5,038 nt of DNA from Bacteroidota bacterium. GTDB lineage: Bacteria; Bacteroidota; Ignavibacteria; Ignavibacteriales; Melioribacteraceae. Within the stretch, counting starts at the first letter, position 1; each line of letters opens with the position of its first letter. Where the stretch lies: NCBI GenBank assembly GCA_021812745.1, contig JAKAMS010000220.1:1-5038 (forward strand), given 5' to 3'. Positions 1-5,038 of the stretch are shown here, in pieces. The notes below the pieces were generated by a model. That model had not been told where the DNA came from. It saw nothing but the letters and a program-made list of their open reading frames with translations, and did no database searches. The translations under genes were made by a program, and so were the position numbers.

Positions 1-629
<629 letters not shown>

Positions 630-669
630 CAGGCAAAGCATAATCATTTTCAGGCAATTTATTAGGCAA
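630..669 (+). promoter_or_regulatory. Upstream activator sites: three AGGCAA elements before the T9SS cargo gene
   Basis: CAGGCAA occurs at 630-636 and 651-657, exactly 21 bp apart (two helical turns), and TAGGCAA at 663-669. The third copy continues as AGGCAATAAATTT (664-676), identical over 13 bases to the element at 4839-4851 downstream of the activator gene. The A of the first two elements lies 78 and 57 bp upstream of the -24 GG at 709, typical enhancer distances for a sigma-54 activator. The last two copies are also embedded in a perfect 8-bp inverted repeat, AATTTATT/AATAAATT around AGGC (656-675). Binding by the activator encoded at 2374-4809 is inferred from proximity and matching geometry. 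Confidence 0.7.
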
Positions 670-707
670 TAAATTTGTTTTAAGATAAGAATTCAAACAT
701 TATGCAT

Positions 708-722
708 TGGCATAATTGATGG
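708..722 (+). promoter_or_regulatory. Probable sigma-54 (-24/-12) promoter of the T9SS cargo gene
   Basis: TGGCATAATTGATGG matches the consensus TGGCAC-N5-TTGC at the -24 box (TGGCA) and has correct spacing: the GG at 709-710 lies 12 bp before the dinucleotide at 721-722. The -12 dinucleotide is GG instead of the usual GC, the one weak point. Support comes from the upstream AGGCAA elements and from the distance of the -24 GG to the start codon (54 bp), identical to that of the stronger promoter at 4896. Transcription would start near 733, leaving a leader of about 30 nt. Confidence 0.6.
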
Positions 723-762
723 TACGAGTCAGATTGTTAAATCAATTAATGAGAGGTATATC

Positions 763-2265
763 ATGAAAAAAATATTTTTACTTGTTTTCATTCTTTCGGC
801 TACTTTATCATTCGCTCAAACGATGGACGGTCATCTCAGAGCCGATAAATTAGACACATTAACATTGACCGGCAGAGCAATTGTTAACTCATCAACGCCA
901 GTCCCGCAGTATTTTATAGATACAAATCTTGACGGGAATGCAGATTATCATCTTAACTTTGGTCCGCCATGGTATCAGCCGGATAGTTCTGCCGCTCAAC
1001 GCCCAAAAGACGGCGATCAAATAAAAATTGTTGGCGGCGTCTACCAATCATCTAAATACAATTTTAAGTCGGTAGCAGTTTATAAAATAAACGACCTTTT
1101 TTGGCGGGATCCATTCTTTGCTGATTGGAACGACATGGGCAAACACAACAATATGTTCGGATGGAGTAAACATGGAATGTTCGGCGGCAGTTATGGTTTT
1201 GGCTGGAATCATGACTCATTAAAAACTGTTACGCTAACCGGTACAGCTTTAGTGGATACAACTTTTATGATGGATCATTTTTACTTAGACACCAACAACG
1301 ACGAAAAGCCAAATTACTTTTTGAATTTTGGACCTTATTGGTATCAGCCGTCGTCCGGAGCCAAAAGACCTCAAAATGGCGAAACGGTTACTATCAAAGG
1401 CGCCTTGCTTTCTAACAATTCCGGTTTAGCAATGTTGATCGTTTATGAGATTAACGGACAAGTGTGGAGAGACTCGACAAAATTAAATCCACATTTCGGC
1501 GGTGGATGGGTAAATAGAAATTCGAATTCTGCGCGCTTCCATTCCCCTTTTAATGACAGCACAATGGTAACAATGTTGCAAGGATGGCACATGATGGGTC
1601 CTTTACCGGATTCCGTTTTCGGTCAGATGTTCGAGGTTTATCCTGAGAATATGCCTAACTATAAAGGTCAAAATATTTTTGCCGGCTACGAAATTGATAT
1701 GTTCAATCCTTCCGGTAATAATATGATGTGGCAGAATGGTCATGGCGGTGGTCATATGGATTTCGGTAACAACATCAAAGTCCAACTTCATTTTACAGAT
1801 GCTCAGCTAAACGCATATAATATGAACAAGAACAGAATCCAGGTAAAACTTTGGGAGAATCAAACGAGTTCGTGGAAAACCGTTACAGCATCTGTGGACG
1901 AAATAAACAACATAGTATCGTTCAGTTCATCAACCGCAAGCGGATTTGTAGCTTTAACGAGTTCAGAAGTAACTGCCGTTGAAAACGATCAAGCTGTACC
2001 AACAGAATTTGATCTCGATCAAAATTATCCGAATCCTTTTAATCCATCTACAACAATTTCTTACAAACTTTCTTCCAATAGTAATGTCAGTCTAAAAATT
2101 TATGATATTCTTGGCAATCAAGTTGCAACTCTTATAACCGGATACCAAAATGCAGGTAGTTATAAGATTAACTTTGATGCAAGCGCACTTGCAAGCGGAA
2201 TATATTTCTACAAATTGCAAACTAGCAGTTTTATTCAAGTAAAAAAAATGATGCTGCTAAAGTAA
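763..2265 (+). CDS. Secreted T9SS type A sorting-domain protein with duplicated beta-rich domain and Met/His-rich segments
   Basis: The start at 763 has a good ribosome site (GAGAGG at 751-756, 6 nt spacing) and opens a Sec signal peptide (MKKIF..., probable cleavage after SFA, residue 18). Residues 31-117 and 154-238 are a tandem duplication about 122 residues apart. Both copies share TLTG, D-T-N, LNFGP, WYQP, RP and WRD; the first has a Ca-loop-like DTNLDGNAD (53-61). The pattern suggests a small beta-barrel or OB-like fold (inference). The linker (119-151) and residues 268-332 are rich in Met, His, Gly and Trp (HMM, MMW, GHGGGHM). Residues about 336-399 resemble a beta-sandwich module common in secreted proteins of this group. 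Residues 415-500 are the type A sorting domain (NYPNPFNPSTTI, LKIYDILGN, GIYFYKL), so the protein should cross the outer membrane by T9SS and be released or surface-anchored. Biochemical function is unknown; metal binding is only a possibility. The upstream -24/-12 promoter and AGGCAA sites suggest sigma-54 control. Confidence 0.9.
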   Translation: MKKIFLLVFILSATLSFAQTMDGHLRADKLDTLTLTGRAIVNSSTPVPQYFIDTNLDGNADYHLNFGPPWYQPDSSAAQRPKDGDQIKIVGGVYQSSKYNFKSVAVYKINDLFWRDPFFADWNDMGKHNNMFGWSKHGMFGGSYGFGWNHDSLKTVTLTGTALVDTTFMMDHFYLDTNNDEKPNYFLNFGPYWYQPSSGAKRPQNGETVTIKGALLSNNSGLAMLIVYEINGQVWRDSTKLNPHFGGGWVNRNSNSARFHSPFNDSTMVTMLQGWHMMGPLPDSVFGQMFEVYPENMPNYKGQNIFAGYEIDMFNPSGNNMMWQNGHGGGHMDFGNNIKVQLHFTDAQLNAYNMNKNRIQVKLWENQTSSWKTVTASVDEINNIVSFSSSTASGFVALTSSEVTAVENDQAVPTEFDLDQNYPNPFNPSTTISYKLSSNSNVSLKIYDILGNQVATLITGYQNAGSYKINFDASALASGIYFYKLQTSSFIQVKKMMLLK

Positions 2266-2276
2266 GCTATCTTCAA

Positions 2277-2312
2277 GCGGGGCTTGAATAATCAAGTTCC
2301 GCCTCTTTTCTT
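2277..2312 (+). terminator. Rho-independent terminator after the T9SS cargo gene
   Basis: An 11-bp stem pairs GCGGGGCTTGA (2277-2287) with TCAAGTTCCGC (2292-2302) across an ATAA loop. Two of the pairs are G-U wobbles in RNA. The pyrimidine-rich CCTCTTTTCTT follows directly. It begins 11 nt after the stop codon and should separate the cargo transcript from the activator gene. The wobble pairs make the reverse-strand hairpin weaker (A-C mismatches), so it is directional for the plus strand. Confidence 0.85.
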
Positions 2313-2373
2313 AATTCTATTCTACATATTCTTTTGGAATTTGGTAATTTAATGCCGGATTATTGGAAAGACC

Positions 2374-4809
2374 ATGATATCGGCAGAAAAAGTATTATCA
2401 TCAAAAAAAGTAATTGAGAGCGTTGTAGTTATTCTATTCTTTCTTCTTTCGATGTTGGGACTATTTAATCCCTTCAATCGGTTAACCGAAAACACTATTG
2501 TCAAATTAGCGGGACAAAGATCATTAGATCCGCGTATAATTATAATTCACATTAATGAGACTGATATTGAGAAACTCGGCGGCTGGCCTCTGAAGAGGAG
2601 CTATTACGCATTACTGATTGACAAACTAACAAAGTTGGGTGCCTCCAAAATTGGTATTGAAGTTCTTCTTTCAAATAACGCAGCAATTCAATTTATCTAT
2701 AACGATCTATTGAATGAAGAAATTAAACGCAGCGGAAGAGTTGTTGTATCGTCTCTGATAACAAATACCGGAATAGCCGATTCAATAATATACTCGCAGC
2801 CTAAATTAGACATTCCAGATCTAACAAGCGGTCATTTAAATTATATCTCAAATGATGGTATTTTTATCCCCAATTCAATTACTGTTAATGGCACACACGA
2901 AAAATCATTTTCTTCAGCTCTGGCAAATAAAGATTTCAATAGTGACCGAATAAAAATCAATTTCTACAGCTCATGGAAAAATTTTCAGAACTATTCTCTT
3001 CTAGAATTTTTTAGAATGGCTGAAGAAAATGATAGCAACCTTGTTAATTTCAAGAATAAAATTGTTTTAGTTGGTATCAGCGACCCTTCAATTGCGAAAA
3101 CTATTTCAACTGGATTCGATAAAGAACTCCCCGGTATTGCGCTTCATGCCTTTGCACTAGATAACATTCTCACAAATCGTACTCTTAATTTCCGGTTAAG
3201 TTCATATCTGGCATTTGTTTTTTTGCTGCCGTTGTTTGTAATGATTCTGGTTAAAATAAAACTTCCGCCACCGTATGCTATTTTGATCTACCTTTTCGGC
3301 TTTCTTATATCCGCTTATATTCTCTTAACATTTTTCTATATCGAAGTAAATTATTCGGCAGTGATAATCCCAGCGGTTGTTTGCCTTATGATTGAGTTCG
3401 GTTTTAATCTTTCCGAGAGTAAAGCAAAATTGCAAAATACTTTCAACGAATCAGAAATATTGAAACGTGCGTTATCTGTAAAGGAAGAAGAATTGGCTGG
3501 ATTGAAAGATCTACTTGGTTCGGCATCCGATAAGAAACAGAGCGAACTAACATCAAAGATTGTTTTCTTAGAAGAAGAGATATCTCAACTGAAAAAATGG
3601 AAAGATGATAATGAACCGGAAATTATTTCCGCAGAGGAAGAAACGACTACAACTTTTGAGGGAATGGTTTTTGAAAGCAATGTTATGCGCGACCTAGTTG
3701 AAATGGTAAAAAAAATCTCAGCTTCTGATGCGACAACTTTAATTCTTGGCGAGAGCGGAAGCGGAAAGGAACTTGTGGCAAGGGCAATCCATAATCTTGG
3801 GAAACGAAAAGATAATAACTTTGTAACGGTTAATTGTGCCGCAATGCCAGAATCGCTTCTCGAAAGCGAACTATTCGGGCATGTGAAAGGTGCATTTACA
3901 AATGCAATAACAGATCGGAAAGGTAAATTTGAATTAGCTGATAATGGCACAATTTTTCTTGATGAAATTGGGGAGACAACAGAAAATTTTCAAGCAAAAC
4001 TTTTACGCGTTATCCAGTTTGGTGAAGTTCAAAAAGTAGGTGCTGCAGAAATTAAACATGTAAACGTTCGTGTTATTGCAGCCACTAATAAAAATTTAGA
4101 AGAGCGTGTAAAAGAAAAACTTTTCCGCGAAGATCTTTATTACCGCCTCAATGTTCTTAAATTGGAGTTGCCACCTTTGCGTGAAAGAAAAGATGATATC
4201 GAATTGCTTGCTCTTCACTTCATACGCATGGAAGATTCTGAACTAAAAATTTCCAAAGCAGTTTTGAATAGTCTGACTAAAAACGAATGGAGAGGAAACG
4301 TTCGTGAGTTGGAATCAGTAATAAAACGCGCCGTTATATTTGCTAAATCTGAGAACAGAAAAATTATTCAGCTCAACGATCTATCGGAAGAATACCGTAA
4401 AGTTGACCGCGCTAATCTTGAAGATTTAATATTAGAATCGTTGCGTCATAAATCCTTTTCACATTCATCAATAAATGAAACAGCTAAGGAACTTGGCAAT
4501 ATCAACCGAACAGTTGTTTCAGAGAATCTGCGCGGAATGTTTTTCAAAAAGTATGTTGCTAATTCTTTTCAATTTGATAGAACTATCAGCGAACTAGCTC
4601 AAACTGACGATGAAGAATCTCTGGCACGACTGAGATCCAAAGCCGAAACATATATAGAGAACTTGCAGAAAGATCTGGCAAAAGTTAAAGTTAAGGAGTT
4701 TGAAAATATCAAATCCGTTTTCGCTTCAAAGTATAAGAACCTCCCGGCTAAATTTCATTCCCATCTAGATGAAACAATAAAAGATTTACTTAGAAAACTG
4801 CCTGCTTAA
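2374..4809 (+). CDS. Membrane-anchored CHASE2 sensor / sigma-54 AAA+ transcriptional activator
   Basis: This single-polypeptide sigma-54 enhancer-binding protein has a built-in sensor. Order of parts: transmembrane helix about 16-31; CHASE2-like periplasmic domain about 35-270 ([28 protein letters not shown] and [11 protein letters not shown]...PGIALHA are hallmark CHASE2 segments); three more helices about 277-294, 301-321 and 327-345; a cytoplasmic coiled coil about 348-410; and the AAA+ domain about 428-660. The AAA+ domain has Walker A GESGSGKE (459-466), sigma-54 contact loop GAFTNA (506-511; usual form GAFTGA), Walker B IFLDE (527-531), arginine-finger region [10 protein letters not shown] (Arg585, Arg591) and sensor [10 protein letters not shown] (639-646). 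A helix-turn-helix lies at about 697-727 ([20 protein letters not shown]). An unrecognised helical tail of about 84 residues follows. ATP hydrolysis would remodel RNA polymerase-sigma-54 at the target promoters. No receiver or kinase domain is present, so it should act as a one-component sensor. GGAAAG at 2365-2370 supports the start. Its own promoter is not evident. It is flanked by two matching sigma-54 promoters, its likely targets. Confidence 0.93.
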   Translation: MISAEKVLSSKKVIESVVVILFFLLSMLGLFNPFNRLTENTIVKLAGQRSLDPRIIIIHINETDIEKLGGWPLKRSYYALLIDKLTKLGASKIGIEVLLSNNAAIQFIYNDLLNEEIKRSGRVVVSSLITNTGIADSIIYSQPKLDIPDLTSGHLNYISNDGIFIPNSITVNGTHEKSFSSALANKDFNSDRIKINFYSSWKNFQNYSLLEFFRMAEENDSNLVNFKNKIVLVGISDPSIAKTISTGFDKELPGIALHAFALDNILTNRTLNFRLSSYLAFVFLLPLFVMILVKIKLPPPYAILIYLFGFLISAYILLTFFYIEVNYSAVIIPAVVCLMIEFGFNLSESKAKLQNTFNESEILKRALSVKEEELAGLKDLLGSASDKKQSELTSKIVFLEEEISQLKKWKDDNEPEIISAEEETTTTFEGMVFESNVMRDLVEMVKKISASDATTLILGESGSGKELVARAIHNLGKRKDNNFVTVNCAAMPESLLESELFGHVKGAFTNAITDRKGKFELADNGTIFLDEIGETTENFQAKLLRVIQFGEVQKVGAAEIKHVNVRVIAATNKNLEERVKEKLFREDLYYRLNVLKLELPPLRERKDDIELLALHFIRMEDSELKISKAVLNSLTKNEWRGNVRELESVIKRAVIFAKSENRKIIQLNDLSEEYRKVDRANLEDLILESLRHKSFSHSSINETAKELGNINRTVVSENLRGMFFKKYVANSFQFDRTISELAQTDDEESLARLRSKAETYIENLQKDLAKVKVKEFENIKSVFASKYKNLPAKFHSHLDETIKDLLRKLPA

Positions 4810-4816
4810 CTCACTT

Positions 4817-4849
4817 CAGGCAATAAATATTAATTTACAGGCAATAAAT
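4817..4849 (+). promoter_or_regulatory. Upstream activator sites: two CAGGCAATAAAT repeats before the lipoprotein gene
   Basis: CAGGCAATAAAT occurs twice as a perfect 12-bp direct repeat, at 4817-4828 and 4838-4849, with a 21-bp period. The first copy begins 8 nt after the stop codon of the activator gene. The A of each CAGGCAA lies 79 and 58 bp upstream of the -24 GG at 4897, almost the same as the 78 and 57 bp seen before the T9SS cargo gene. This is the arrangement expected for side-by-side binding of an enhancer-binding protein on one DNA face. The identity of the binder (the protein encoded just upstream) is inferred. Confidence 0.8.
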
Positions 4850-4895
4850 TTTACTGTCTAATCCGATTCTACGGGGAAAATGCAATTTCTGCTGT

Positions 4896-4910
4896 TGGCA
4901 CTCGTTATGC
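4896..4910 (+). promoter_or_regulatory. Sigma-54 (-24/-12) promoter of the lipoprotein gene
   Basis: TGGCACTCGTTATGC matches the consensus TGGCAC-N5-TTGC at every position except A for T at the first base of the -12 box. GG (4897-4898) and GC (4909-4910) have the required 12-bp offset, and T residues follow the GC as usual. Transcription would begin near 4921-4922, giving a leader of about 30 nt before the ATG at 4951. Confidence 0.85.
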
Positions 4911-4950
4911 TTTAATTAAGCCAACCTTAACACATAAATGGAGCAATAAA

Positions 4951-5038
4951 ATGTATAAACAAAAAATCTTTTTCGCGGTTTCGATCATAACAATTCTAAT
5001 TTTTGGGTTTTACGGTTGCGATAAAATAAACCCTGTTG
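4951..5038 (+). CDS. Lipoprotein, N-terminal fragment (cut by window edge)
   Basis: The ATG at 4951 follows a GGAG ribosome site (4940-4943, 7 nt spacing) and starts an open frame of 29 codons that runs off the right edge. The sequence begins MYKQKIFFAV, has a hydrophobic core (residues 6-19) and ends in FYGC at residues 20-23, a lipobox with Cys23 as the expected lipidation and signal peptidase II site, followed by DKINPV. It should therefore be an envelope lipoprotein; the Asp after the Cys does not settle inner versus outer membrane in this phylum. The mature domain is outside the window, so function is unknown. It lies downstream of the strongest sigma-54 promoter in the window and is probably a direct target of the adjacent activator. 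An ATG at 4938 reads only three codons and is ignored. Confidence 0.8.
   Translation, partial: MYKQKIFFAVSIITILIFGFYGCDKINPV

Noticed and set aside
1603..1791. Minus-strand open frame of 62 codons inside the T9SS cargo gene
   Set aside because: Lies entirely within a strongly supported plus-strand gene, has no recognisable motif or ribosome site, and is best seen as a shadow frame.
2342..2355. TGGTAATTTAATGC as a sigma-54 promoter for the activator gene
   Set aside because: The GG (2343-2344) and GC (2354-2355) are offset by 11 bp, not the strictly required 12, the TGGCA box is poor, and there are no AGGCAA elements nearby.
3381..3386. Reverse-strand AGGCAA (TTGCCT) inside the activator coding region
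   Set aside because: A single isolated 6-mer within a transmembrane-coding stretch, without a 21-bp partner or promoter; expected by chance.
3585..3950. Minus-strand open frame of 121 codons opposite the AAA+ domain
   Set aside because: The opposite strand encodes Walker A, the GAFTNA loop and Walker B. The antisense product is a low-complexity Ser/Pro/Leu-rich shadow.

Overview
The window looks like part of an Ignavibacteria-type genome (FCB group, near Bacteroidota/Chlorobiota). This rests on AT-rich DNA, a secreted protein ending in a type IX secretion (T9SS) type A sorting domain with the NYPNPFNPSTTI signature, and a large CHASE2-type membrane sensor. The lineage call is inference from these protein features.

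Layout, left to right. (1) Positions 1-209, minus strand: the N-terminal 69 codons of an adenine/adenosine deaminase family enzyme, cut by the window edge. (2) Positions 210-762: a long divergent AT-rich intergenic region. Its right end carries three copies of an AGGCAA element and a -24/-12 (sigma-54) type promoter. (3) Positions 763-2265, plus strand: a 500-residue secreted T9SS cargo protein with a duplicated beta-rich domain and Met/His/Gly-rich segments, followed by a strong intrinsic terminator. (4) Positions 2374-4809, plus strand: an 811-residue membrane-anchored sigma-54 activator, with a CHASE2 sensor, transmembrane helices, a coiled coil, a sigma-54 AAA+ ATPase, a helix-turn-helix and a helical tail. 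(5) Positions 4810-4950: a second intergenic region with two CAGGCAATAAAT elements and a near-perfect sigma-54 promoter. (6) Position 4951 to the edge: the start of a lipoprotein gene.

How it fits together: the genes on both sides of the activator have matching upstream architecture. Two CAGGCAA elements lie exactly 21 bp apart, 57/78 bp (left) and 58/79 bp (right) upstream of the -24 GG, and the -24 GG is 54 bp from the start codon in both cases. I infer a small local regulon: a membrane-embedded one-component activator senses something in the periplasm and turns on a secreted T9SS protein and an envelope lipoprotein through RpoN. The signal and the function of the two target proteins cannot be read from the sequence. 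The Met/His-rich cargo makes metal or envelope stress a guess only.
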